Shown piece after piece: positions 44,127 through 54,412 of a stretch of DNA of 64,000 nt; position 1 is the stretch's first letter; every line of letters starts with the position of its first letter. The translations under genes and the position numbers were made by a program. The notes beneath the pieces were generated by a model that saw only the letters and a list, made by a program, of their open reading frames with translations, made no database searches and was not told the origin of the DNA. The DNA is from Gonocerus acuteangulatus (taxonomy: Eukaryota; Arthropoda; Insecta; Hemiptera; Coreidae). The DNA lies in the NCBI GenBank assembly GCA_946811695.1, contig OX328128.1, positions 72,925,621 through 72,989,620 on the forward strand. Reading direction: 5' to 3'.

Positions 44127-44902
44127 CTTCTTGTATCCTTAGTTTATTTTTTTTTTTCTGGATTTTTACAAATAACTTCACGTTTTTAATAATTACGTCT
44201 TTTGGTAATTGATATATACTTTCTAATTTCTTTTCTGCTCTACCTCTATTATTTATGAGTTTGGTGGCAAGCTAATCAATTTATTTTGGTGATTAAACTC
44301 TTTCTTTTTTTTAAACTAGTTGTGACAGCACACATTGACAGCGAAACTATTGTCATGACTATACGTACCTCACTGTCCCCTACCTCTCTGGCAGATAGGT
44401 AGGCGGGCGTGGGGCGAACTAGTCCTCTCCTTGACGGGACCCAAATGCCCATTAAAGGCAGGCTGCCCTCCCTCCAGCCCACTCGCTCCTTTAAGGACAC
44501 CAAAGAGGTAGTGAAATCTATACTAGTCATTCACAGATGACGTCACAGTTACCCACTTGCCGTCCTAATTACCCCGATTGTATTAATTGGATAGAAATCT
44601 CTATGCTGTCTTGTATTTTCTCATTAAGCTTTCTTTGTATTGTATTTTTTTTTTTTTTTTTTTAAACGAAGACCTAATAGTTATTTATTTAAAAACTAGA
44701 TTTAATTTTTAATTTTGACTTTTAATTCGATGCACCGAAAACAGAAGAAAAAAAAATTTAAACAACTAAAAATGAAACACGATGAGGGTGACAATTTTGA
44801 CTGTTCCGCCCGAAACACGATATAACACTTTCCCGTAACAAACATATGGACGACCTCGTTGACAAGGACAACACCAACTTATTAATGTGCCTAAAGCGTC
44901 CG
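44125..44902. other. No recognised feature
   Basis: GC-richer around 44330-44530 than its surroundings, but no protein family recognised in either strand. Confidence 0.4.
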
Positions 44903-45697
44903 TATATATATATATTTGTGTGTGTGTATGTGTGTGTTAACACGATAGCGGCCAGATCTTTTGTTTTTTCGTCACGAAACTTGGTATACAGCATTCAATT
45001 AGCAAATGATTGAACGAGTTCGTTAACCACCAAAATCGTCCACCGGAAGGGGGGGTTTACCCCGAACCCAAAACACTAATTTGATCATGCCAGCCGTAAT
45101 ATTTGTTGTATGTCAACGAAACTTGGTATTCGTAGTGGTAATCTAGAGAGAAAAGTGAGATGTAAAAATAAACTAAATCGGTTCATTAGGGGGGGGGGGT
45201 TTACATCGGACCCAAATTACTGATATACTCATACCGGTCGTAATTTCTGCTGTATTGTAACGAAACGTGGTATACGTCGTGGGTAACTCATGGGGAAGAA
45301 GTGTTGTAAAAATGAGCTAATTCAGTCAATCAGAAAGAGGGGTTTACTTTGTAATATATTTCAATAGAATTAGGTTCGCAAGGCCGCCGCAAGGAGCGCT
45401 CTCTACAACTAGAGGGACTGTATCCTGTTCCTGCGTCAGATCAAAAGACGAAAATATGAAGTTTTTTGTATTTATTAAGCAGTGTAGTAGTTACCATATG
45501 TAGACATAACTCTGGAAGCAAATTAATTACAAAATTAATAATTGAACAGTTTCTCATTACAAAATTAAAAGAGAACTATTCATGTTTTTATTTTATTTAT
45601 GTTGGATATTTTAAGCAAATTGTTCTGGAAAGCAGTCTACACTACCCAAATTCTGAGGAAAGTGCTTAGTTATGCAGCTTCTGTGTGACGGACTTTT
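44903..45697 (-). mobile_element. HINE/DINE-1-like element, copy B (3' truncated)
   Basis: On the minus strand it starts at gaaaagtccgtcacacagaa and agctgcataactaagcac (5' end present). It passes gaaagcgctccttgcg-like sequence and three internal units, and ends in the microsatellite, here (TG)n-(TA)n at 44903-44938. The hairpin 3' end is lost, replaced by unrelated DNA. Confidence 0.85.
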
Positions 45698-46748
45698 CTT
45701 TCCTTGCATCGAAACTCGCTCTATAATATTTACTCCGTTAACAAATTCATTTATTTTTTATGACCTTCTATGCCTAGCCTGTCGATTTGATGATAGCTAA
45801 CATTTATGCCTGTTTGGGATATTAAGCGACTTTCCAGGCTTTGAATGGTCGACCCTTCCCGCGCTGTTGGGTTCCGTGCAGCCAATCAAAAGTCTCTGTT
45901 TTCTGCGAGATTACCGGTGCCAATGATTTACTCTCTTGGGATGTTTTTCAATATCGATGGCTCTTCGGATAAACCTTTCTGGATTGCTAGATGCCTTAAC
46001 TAGATCGTTTGTTGTCACAAAATCTTTGGAGTGATTCGCGTAGACGGAAAGTGCTCCGCAACAACTAACCGTTTTGAATATGCTATTTTGTTATGCGTTC
46101 TTTAAGTACTGCTAATATAAACGTTTCTAATTGTCCTATAGATTTCATCCTTGCGAAAATGGTATGGCTGTGTATAGCCGGTGTTCTTAAAACCAGGTCA
46201 TTCTTTTAGGTCGTGGACATCTTGTTGGCCCCACAAAATGATTTGTATAGATAGATAGAGATATTTTACGTCTTGTATGTATTAAAGTCGTTGACTCGGT
46301 TACGAATGTGCTTAAAGTACGCTGCTTGACAAATTTTCCTGGTTATGCCTTCGTTATAAAAAACGAGCGATATTTCACGCGCCGAAGAACCGCCCGACAT
46401 CGGACGCATATTTTCGCGTCGTCAGCATACTGCGGAACACTTGCCGTATAGAGCAGACCATCTGCTGGAGGCGAGGAATGTCCGGACTATGCTGACAAAG
46501 CCTCTATTATACGCTCTATCAAAGGCGTATTGTCGGCTGCTTCAAGACGCTCAACTTGAATGGAAACACTATGAAAGGACTCTATTGAAATAGTCATTTC
46601 TTTTTTGCTAAATGATTTTTTTATTATTTCATTACCCGTATTGCCAAGAAATTTGATAGCGAATACTTAGAATTCATTTCTCTTTAAACTACACATAAAT
46701 ATACATACATATAGACATAAAATTTTCACCACCTCCACAAATGTTATT
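45698..46748. other. No recognised feature
   Basis: Mixed-composition, with a GC-rich part at 46370-46560. No protein or repeat recognised. Confidence 0.4.
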
Positions 46749-46802
46749 CTGGACGCTAAGCTCTTTCAGTAGCTCCTACTACCATCCTCAGAGTTGTGGC
46801 AG
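46749..46802 (-). ncRNA. Hammerhead-like core, PLE family 5 (core intact)
   Basis: Minus strand: aactCTGAGGA-tggtag-taggag-ctact-GAAAGAGCTTAGCGTCC. CUGANGA and GAAA are exact and stem II has five to six pairs including G-U. An extension gaataacatttgtggag follows. No RT remains nearby. Confidence 0.5.
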
Positions 46803-48903
46803 AACAAATACAATGACAAAACGTTGTTGCCGATTCATTAAAACTTCTACATTTACATTGCAAAATTAGAACTTGTAAAATTCCGTATTGTGCATTCGAT
46901 TTTTTATTAATTTCTATATAGTTCTTCTTATTGTTTATGAGTTTTTATTTTTTATTATTTTCACTAACTCAGTAATCCTTCCAAATTAACTAATCAGAAA
47001 AAATAATCAGGTTTGTTTTCTTACACTTGATTTTCATTTTGTTACATAAAAAAAGTATTTTACAAAAAATGAGTTTTTTCTTTCTGTTTTATTTTTGACT
47101 TTTTTTTTTTTTAACAAGGTGCAATGGTTTGAAAGAATAGTTTAACTTATGTTTTATTTAGTGGAATTATATCATAGACAAAAAGCACGTACTGAGTTTG
47201 TTTAACTTTGTGTTTTTGTATTTTTTGCATTCTTGCCTTCGGGTGCAGCATTGGACGAGGACAAAGGTAAATAACAAATTATTAATGACAAAAAAATCTG
47301 TAAATAAATTCTGTAGTTCTGTGTTAATTTTGTTTTAAAAGTTATTTCTTTGTTTAATTTTATGAAAAAAAGTTTTATTATTGGGAATTTTTTTGCAGAC
47401 GTACGCACATATCGTACATCTGACTGAGACGTCACCAGTTGTAAGTTGGTTTTATGTTGGTTTGGAATTGATGCCAGATTTTTCCTTTTTTTGTTTTTAA
47501 CATTAGTTTATGTTTCGTCATAATCTCCAGTGTTTTTCCTTTTTTTTTGCAAAATGCTTCGTTATTTATAGTTATTTGTTGTTTAACATTCATCCTTGCC
47601 GCCAAAATACCACCAATCCAGACTAAATAAGTATATAATTTTATATAAATTTTCTTAAAAACCCTTATTAGAGAGTTTTTTAATTTGTTTAAGAGAGGGG
47701 CAGAACGAAGTGGTATAGCGTTAAAATTTAGGTTGAGGCTACCTAGATTTTAATGGGCACCTGAAAATAAAATATAAACTATTACCAGAAGCATAGGACA
47801 GCGTTTTAAAAGATTTTTTATTATGGAAAATTATAATTTTTCGACAATTTGTGAAATTTAATCGGCTTGATATGCGATTTTTCTGGCAAAACGCTACCTG
47901 AAATGTTTAATTGTTTATTTTAACTCTGTATTTTATAATGTCGTCTTAATGCTTTGTGATTTTGTAAGTAGTGAGTTTAAGGGGGAAAAAACACGTTTTT
48001 TGGGGACTTGAGCACACCCATGGAAACATTTGGTTCACCCGTATAGAAAGAGCGAGAGAACTATATGTTAGTATAATTTACAAACATACGCACACACACT
48101 CATATATGTGTACACACACACACATATATGTATATATAAATATATATATATATATATGTTTGTGTGTGTGTATATATGGTTATAATATTATATGGTTTAC
48201 AGGAAGAAGAATATTTGATCGAGCACTGTACTTAGATTGACAATGAAATAGGAGGTTTTCTTTAAATGACATTTGGTGACCACGTGTTAGGGGTTTGGAT
48301 AGATTACTTCGTTTAGCAGCTCTCCCAAAGGCTGGGGGGGGGGAGGTGTGGTACTAGTTTTTTAATTAATTGCTCGTTGAAGTTCCCTACTTCCCCATTA
48401 TATACCCTACTTCCCTAATGTCTACTTCCTTAATGAATATTAAGTTAATGAGTTGTAAATAAATAAATAATGTCTATGTATCTATATGCATCTACACACA
48501 CACACACACAAACACACTCTCACACACGCAAGCACGTACGCACACACTCAAACATGCGGCTGCGCGAGTTCCTTATTAATTTGCATTAAATACTGTGTTG
48601 TAAAATATTACAAATTTTAATTACTTTGATTCAATAAACTAACAGACCTTTCTGATGCCTTATTTAAAATATCAATGTGATATAAATTTATGTTTGTGGA
48701 ATGAGATATTTTAATATTTATTTCTATTTAGCGGAAGTCATTAAGATTATAATCCGGTCATATTTCCTCTAACAATTTATTTTTAATTGCTTTCATTTTA
48801 ATATTCCCAAAGGCAATCATCTCCACAATATCAACTCCTTAATTTATTAGATAAAATGAATGTGCTTGTAATAATTTTTGTTCTATCCTTCCCTTTTGCT
48901 GCT

Positions 48904-48908
<5 letters not shown>
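46803..48908. other. Intron sequence with the candidate microexon at 47249
   Basis: Very AT-rich. Besides the microexon there is a second GT-AG-bounded, in-phase 42-nt segment at 47399-47440 (discussed in findings), a few (AC)/(AT) stretches at 48090-48175, and a ggtgaccacgtgt motif at 48276. Nothing else recognised. Confidence 0.5.
47249..47266 (+). CDS. shot: Candidate 18-nt in-phase microexon (HWTRTK) within the CH1 intron
   Basis: The sequence is cattggacgaggacaaag. It is preceded by a T-rich tract ending ccttcgggtgcag and followed by GTAAAT. The flanking recognised exons meet in phase 0, and 18 nt keeps that phase, giving His-Trp-Thr-Arg-Thr-Lys. The resulting order would be ...KHLKK-HWTRTK-ANRHV.... 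In plectin, a plakin relative, the optional exon 2-alpha inserts a short peptide starting His-Trp at exactly this point in CH1 (after KHLIK, before AQRH), which is known to change actin binding. Position, phase, length and HW match together make this more than a chance GT-AG pair, but there is no transcript evidence here and the acceptor is only moderate. Confidence 0.55.
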
Positions 48909-48909
<1 letters not shown>

Positions 48910-48967
<58 letters not shown>

Positions 48968-48985
48968 TATATACATATATATATA
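48910..48985. repeat. (AT)n-(AC)n microsatellite
   Basis: AT run, AC run, then imperfect (ATAC/AT). Confidence 0.96.
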
Positions 48986-49039
48986 GGCACGAACCCTTAT
49001 ATAGTCACATAACAATATTTCCTGTTACGTGATAAGATC

Positions 49040-49170
49040 GACAATTAAGACGAGGTTTTGACAGATGGTGACCACGTGTCTCGAATTCCTCATATGCCTC
49101 GTACGTATAAGTACCCAATTCGCTCAGGCTGTCATCATGCTTCTTTATATGATGAAGCGATTTATTGTCA
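49040..49170 (-). repeat. Dispersed repeat with ggtgaccacgtgt core
   Basis: acgaggttttgacagatggt, gaccacgtgtctcgaattcc, tcgctcaggctgtcat and gatgaagcgattta match 60290-60420 in the same order. The core is the inverse of the CACGTGG...CTGTCA motif. Confidence 0.65.
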
Positions 49171-49289
49171 CTTTTGTCATGGACTTATGAAATAGTTAGT
49201 GGTGTTTATTAATTATTAAGAGATTTCATAAATCAAAAAATAAGGCATTAAAAATATATTAATATATTTTATTGATCTCAATTATTTTT

Positions 49290-49372
49290 TTGATGCGGTG
49301 ACTCGAATTGAACAGCCAGTTCTTATGCGATAGACCTAACTACTCTAGAGAAGTGCGACGTTTTTTTAGGGC
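49290..49372 (-). mobile_element. tRNA-like SINE head, degenerate
   Basis: Minus strand: gagtagttaggtctatcg resembles an A box and tgttcaattcgagtcac a B box, spaced as in a tRNA. No tail recognised. Confidence 0.45.
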
Positions 49373-49609
49373 AATCAAAAAGGTCACCACCAAAAATTGC
49401 GAATTGTTTCAAAGGACCAGCCGAAGAATAATCCGTTTTAGAAAACGGTACTTAAGATTTCGAGAATGTTGCTTTCATTTTAGATTGCACCGAATATATG
49501 TATCATCTGGAAATACGCTAAGATGATAAATTGTGTGTTGCACTCTGAAACAATCCTTCAAATCTTTATTGATCTTGTCTACTACACAGCGAAAACGACT
49601 CCTGCAAAA

Positions 49610-49612
<3 letters not shown>

Positions 49613-49653
<41 letters not shown>

Positions 49654-49665
49654 TATATATATATT
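49613..49665. repeat. (AT)n microsatellite at a PLE end
   Basis: It abuts the left PLE end of the palindrome at 49694. Confidence 0.96.
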
Positions 49666-49693
49666 TTGTTTTAAATTGCATCGCTGGATATCA

Positions 49694-49935
49694 CATGTTT
49701 GTTTGGAACGGCTTCTTTCTCCAGCGGTGTCGCTCCTCTCTCCATCGCAATATTTCGTCGGGTTCATCTCCGACTTCTTCAGGCTGCTTGTGTCATCCTC
49801 GGTGGGTTTCATTCCCTTGACAACCACCGAGGACGACACAAGCAGCCTGAAGAAGTCGGAGATGAACCCGACGAAATATTGCGGTGGAGAGAGGAGCGAC
49901 ACCGCTTGAGAAAGAAGCCGTTCCAAACAAACATA
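49694..49935. mobile_element. PLE end-to-end palindrome (112-bp arms)
   Basis: The arms 49694-49805 and 49824-49935 differ at about three positions and are separated by 18 nt. Each arm has ccaccgagga, the hammerhead-like core and agaggagcgacaccgc, followed by aagccgttccaaacaaacat and an (AT)n run. The order (core, gagcgacaccgc, ...aacaaacat, AT) parallels the 3' end of the PLE at 35953-36104, so these are two ends of a related PLE in inverted orientation with the coding part absent. On the left an extra ccagcgatgc-type end is kept. Confidence 0.85.
49847..49883 (+). ncRNA. Hammerhead-like core, PLE family 6, two inverted copies
   Basis: CTGAAGA-a-gtcgg-agatgaac-ccgac-GAAATATTGCG. The CUGANGA box, a perfect five-pair stem II and the GAAA box are all intact. 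The inverted copy is at 49746-49782 on the minus strand. Stem III would have to be very short. It is the best-preserved core of the window. Confidence 0.55.
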
Positions 49936-50552
49936 TATATATATATATATTATGATAACGGTTTTTTCCCCGCCACAAAACGTTGAATAAAACATTCTCA
50001 TAATCATCGATTGCACGATGCAGCGATAAAATCGTTTTTTTAAAAGAATGTGAGGGGGTTTCCTGCCGACAAAAATAATTAATGTGTCCTGAACGCTCGA
50101 AATGTTTCCTAAATTACTTGATTTCTTGAATTTTTGAGGTCCAGGGGCTGTTTTTTTTTTCAAAATTTCTTTAGAACAAAGGAAAAAGCCTGACTTATTT
50201 ATTCCTTTAAATTACATCCGTCTTAAAGAGCCTAACCGGCTTGGCAGGTGCCATAACGGGTTTGTAGTGAAAGTATGGGCGATTTTTGCAAGTAATTAAT
50301 TTTTTGCTTCCTGCTGACCAACGAATATTTAAATTTATTCATATTAATCCTCGATATAAAATTATTATTAATTTGTCCACTTTAAAACATAAAACCCTGT
50401 CAACGTATTATTTCTTATAGATCTTACGTATAAGAATGATCAGGAAATATTTGCTGCATTTTAGCTCGTTTCCTCAGTCTCTATATAGAGGAAATGTACT
50501 TGTAACAGAAGTGGAAGTAGTTTGAAAGTAACCGATCTATAATATTTGTATA

Positions 50553-50557
<5 letters not shown>

Positions 50558-50606
<49 letters not shown>
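50558..50606. repeat. (AT)n microsatellite
   Basis: A clean run. Confidence 0.96.
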
Positions 50607-50609
<3 letters not shown>

Positions 50610-50707
50610 GAATAAAACCAGCATAACGAGAATTTTTATTTAGAGTACTCAATAATGACGGATTAAGTGGAACATCCTTTCACTCGTTCGACATTCGTCT
50701 AAACTAA

Positions 50708-50710
50708 TAT

Positions 50711-50761
<51 letters not shown>
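50708..50761. repeat. (AT)n microsatellite
   Basis: Interrupted once by a C. Confidence 0.96.
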
Positions 50762-50764
<3 letters not shown>

Positions 50765-51099
50765 GATACTCAAGGGCTTTTATTTCGTGACCTGGGCTGT
50801 GAGTAATGTAACGTCGTCATTTTTAGTTGACACCTCTGTCATCTGGTAGTGCTATATCTGGAATTCCTCGCTGCAGCGAGGGAGGAAACGCTTTTTATTT
50901 TTATAAACATGCTTCGAAAACTATTAAAAAAAAAAAAAATTGAAAAAACTAGAAACCGAATTACATGTTTTTACCTGGATTGGTGGTCGGATTACGTGTC
51001 ATCAAAGCACGAATTGCATGAGCTTTTAAATGTTGTACCAATTTGTTTCAAATAAGTTTCAGTTGCTTTCAGTGTCAGCTTTCTAGAACCACTTGTCGA

Positions 51100-51560
51100 C
51101 TAAAGTCCCATATCCTCGAACAACTTGGATACGAATTCAATGTTTTGTCATCAGATAAATAACCTACAATCACGAATAACGTGCGTACCAACTTTCAAAT
51201 GTTTTTATCGGATTATAAATGTATCTGTAATCTCAGACAATATGGGTACCAACTGTCAAATTTTTCTATCAGTGACTGTAATGTCGAATATCACCATTCC
51301 TGGTTAAAAATATATTTATAATCTGATAAGAATACATTGACAGGAGGTACCCACGTTGTTCTAGGTGAGCTATCCATTTATAACGTTGTTCTAGGTGAGC
51401 TATCCATTTATAATCTGATCAGAACAATTTGACAGTTGATACTAACGTGGTTAACAACTGTCAAACTTTTGTTATCAGAATATAAAGTATCTGTAACCAC
51501 GAATGTCTTAGTACCAGCTATGGATTTTCTCTTATCAGGTTATTTTGACTATAATCACGA
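51100..51560. repeat. Degenerate tandem array with partly inverted units
   Basis: Units of roughly 65 bp contain cacgaataacgtg, gtaccaactgtcaaa and tttttatcagattataaat. At 51310-51440 the units run in the opposite direction. Inside, a 30-bp direct duplication (acgttgttctaggtgagcta...) sits at 51353-51412. Its core motif is the same as the dispersed CACGTGG...AACTGTCA repeat. Confidence 0.6.
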
Positions 51561-51817
51561 ATAACGTATTATTTTGTTATTTGATCATAATAATTTTATG
51601 TTAATAACTGGAATAAAAAATAAATACATTTTAATCCTCGCTAAACAGATACAATATCTATTAAAAGGATGTTATCTAGAAAAAAATTAAGAATTAAGTC
51701 AGCTGTTCACCACTAAGAGCACCACTAATTATATAATATTATTATAATTATATAATATATAATTATATATTATTATTTTAAGCACAAGAAATGGGGTGTA
51801 AAATAGTAATTTTTCTG

Positions 51818-51862
51818 AAGAATGTGCTTAGTTATTTAGCTCCTGCGTGACAGTTTTTTTCT
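51818..51862 (-). mobile_element. HINE-like 5'-end fragment
   Basis: gaatgtgcttagttatttag then ctcctgcgtgacag. This is the reverse of the 5' end found in copies B, C and D, with nothing of the interior left. Confidence 0.6.
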
Positions 51863-52460
51863 GTAAGGCTGGTAATAAATCTCAGCATAACCTTCATTAC
51901 GGGTTATTAATATTTAGTTATATTTGAGCTTTGGATCGTTTTATTATTTGCTTGTATTTCGCTTCTTGTGAGATTTTCACACCTTGTTATTATCGGAGGG
52001 TTTCCTCATCCCGAGCCATCACTCAAGGCGAACTACAAGGCGTCTTGTTACACCCTATAATTTTTGTAATTTTTCGCTCGAATCCACTTTCGTGGTTCCT
52101 CCAATTTTTGCGCAACCTTTTTGCCATTCATCACTTCGTAAATAGACGTGTCACTTTGATTGCTCATGCGCCCTTGGGGCCCTGGAAGTCTTTTTTAAGT
52201 AGACTACGGTTTTTGATTGACGAAATAATTCTAGAGCAAACGCTTAGTTATTTCCCTGTCAATATAGAAAGTTGCCTTTGTGAAATATTGGCCTAAAAAA
52301 AATGAACAATTTGAAGAATGTAAGCATAATATTCTTTTCTGCCTGAATTTCTCATTTCCAACTAATTGTCTATATTAAATATTAATTTTGGTTTATTGTT
52401 CTCTTTCGCTTGTCGTATATGTAAGTGTTCTGGCATTTGGACTTGGAAAGGAGTCTTTTC
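51863..52460. other. No recognised feature
   Basis: An open stretch of 121 codons at 51931-52296 gave no recognisable protein. Confidence 0.4.
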
Positions 52461-52506
52461 TCGCCACAATATTTCGGAATTGAGTCAGTCCTAGGCTTTC
52501 TGATGC
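52461..52506 (-). ncRNA. Decayed hammerhead-like core, PLE family 7
   Basis: Minus strand: catCAGAAAgcctagg ... aattcc-GAAATATTGTGGCG. The GAAATATTG box resembles that of the PLE at 35953; the CUGANGA box is degraded. Confidence 0.35.
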
Positions 52507-52648
52507 CAGTTGTCAGTATTAGAAGTATTTTGCTATTTTTTTATTTATCGCATACAAATTTGTATTTTATTTGTGCAGGTAAATTTATTCGTGGTATCTT
52601 AATAAAACTTCATTTTTTATAAGAATATGTGTTTTATGTTTTCCCAAA

Positions 52649-52678
52649 GTTTCGGCTTAAAATTAAAGCCTTCATCGG
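52649..52678 (-). ncRNA. Decayed hammerhead-like core, PLE family 4 (second copy)
   Basis: Minus strand: CCGATGA-aggcttt-aatt-ttaagcc-GAAACTTTGGG. Stem II (ggctt/aagcc) and GAAA are intact; U4 is C. Same family as 21712-21752. Confidence 0.5.
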
Positions 52679-52692
52679 TGGTGTAGAACTAT

Positions 52693-52895
52693 GGGCGTAT
52701 ATAAAGGAGGGGGGAGACTTCAGCCCCCGAAATTGGTAAAAATGTGTCATAAAAATAAATCAAATAAGATCACTTAGTTCAGAACAAATAATTTTTTGGG
52801 GGTGAAATAGCGTAGATTGTTAATATTCCATACCCGCCAAATGCTCTCAGCCCCCAAAATTCTCCCCCCCCTCGAAATTATTTTTTTTATACGCC
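52693..52895. mobile_element. MITE-like element with GGGCGTATA termini
   Basis: gggcgtatataaaggagggg / ttcagccccc at the left is mirrored by gggggctgagagc... / aggcgtata on the minus strand at the right. It is about 203 bp with imperfect TIRs of roughly 45 bp. It abuts the PLE relic at 52649. No coding capacity. Confidence 0.6.
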
Positions 52896-54064
52896 TATCA
52901 GAAGCAGTTAATAATAATTTATATTCAGAAAAAAATAATGAAATAAAAAAAGAGAATATTTCTGAGATGTTCATATATTTTTTGATTTCGTTTAATGTTG
53001 GCTACTGAGATGTTAATAGTGACATACGCATTGTTTCTCCTTTTGCAGGGGGTGTTTCTATTTTTTATAGATTATCAAAACAAAGTATTAGGTAAGTGTT
53101 TCTATTCCAAGCTTTCAAACTGATACTTGTAATAAAATGGAATCTTCCCTAGAAGACAATGTTTCTGGGAATTGTCCATTTTTTATTATGAAAGTATTAT
53201 GAATTTGAATTTCTTTTAGTTCTGCTTTGTATCTATGAGTCACCTCAATATCTATACAAGACAGCGTTGTATCTATGAGGCTGTGATGTTTACTTCCTCA
53301 TCCCCTCCATTCCATCGTCACCTGGCGAAATATCCTGGAGGGATTTCTGCTGACGCCACAGCGGTTTCTGATAATTTCTGCAATCTAGTTCATATTCCTT
53401 ATTAGTTCTTCTATATCGTTAGTATAATTCGGCTATGCTTTTCTGGAGGCGAGTATTTCTTCGAAACATTTTGGTGAGTTCAGAATTCCTTTAGTATTAT
53501 TTATTTTCCATTTATTTAATAGGAATGCAATGTTTTTATTACTGCGTTACCCAAACTGTACCCTCATTAGAAGGCTGAAATAGTCATTAGTTTTCAATTC
53601 TACCCTGTTCGAATGGATAGTGCAGTTGAAAGAGAAGAAAGGCATAGCCTTTAAGACCATAGGGAAAGAAATATTCCGTCTTTTATAACCTTATCAGTAG
53701 GAAGCCTTCACTCCAGTTTATATTGTTTTCAGCTTTAGCTCTGGCTAAGTATTGATGTACAAACATCAAAGACTATATCCCTTGACCCCTCAAAGCCTTC
53801 ACTGATCCTAAACGAGATATAATCTTTTTTTGGGGGTTTCTGGTAGTGACTTGTTCATTGAAATAGGAATTCGCAAATGGTGGAATTGCCAGAAATATTT
53901 TAGACCCACACGTTTTAATTATGCGTTTTCATTTATTAATATATATGTGGCAATTTAGGGAGATAGTGTGGTCAGTACTCCGCTCTGGCCGCTCATTTTC
54001 TCTTTTGCATGTATCCATTAAATCTCGCGAGTGCTTAGGAACGGCCAGGGATTTTTTTTATTTT
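52896..54064. other. No recognised feature
   Basis: Unassigned intron DNA, no repeat shared with the rest recognised. Confidence 0.45.
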
Positions 54065-54235
54065 TATATATAGGTATATACAACGCCACACGTCCATTTA
54101 TTGTGCCATTAGCGCATTATGGCCGGGCTATTTATTGGTTTCCACCATTACTAGACATAAAAGTCAACCTGAATCTGGTGGGACTCGATCCCGATGCTAA
54201 TCCAAGGTGTTAGCCACAAGATCAAGGGAAGATTC
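54065..54235 (-). mobile_element. tRNA-derived SINE, diverged
   Basis: Minus strand: tggctaacaccttggatt (A-box-like, related to family A) and gggatcgagtcccacc (B box). Later come aatagcccggcc and gcgctaatggc, the shared tail region. No poly(A). Confidence 0.65.
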
Positions 54236-54317
54236 AGGAATTAAGTGTTTTCATTATATTTATGAACTTAAATTTTATCATCAATTTAAATGATGTATGG
54301 GACGGGTTATCTACTCG

Positions 54318-54412
54318 TTACCTGTTCGAACCAGGATGAGGTTGGGGGCTTTTCTTTTTGGGAATGAAAAGTCACCAGCGCTTGTGAGAAATTATCCCAA
54401 GAGCCTAGGTAC
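54318..54412 (+). mobile_element. tRNA-derived SINE (family C), diverged
   Basis: cctgttcgaaccagg (B-box-like), gggggcttttctttttggg and aatgaaaagtcaccagc align with the copy at 11632. Confidence 0.55.
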
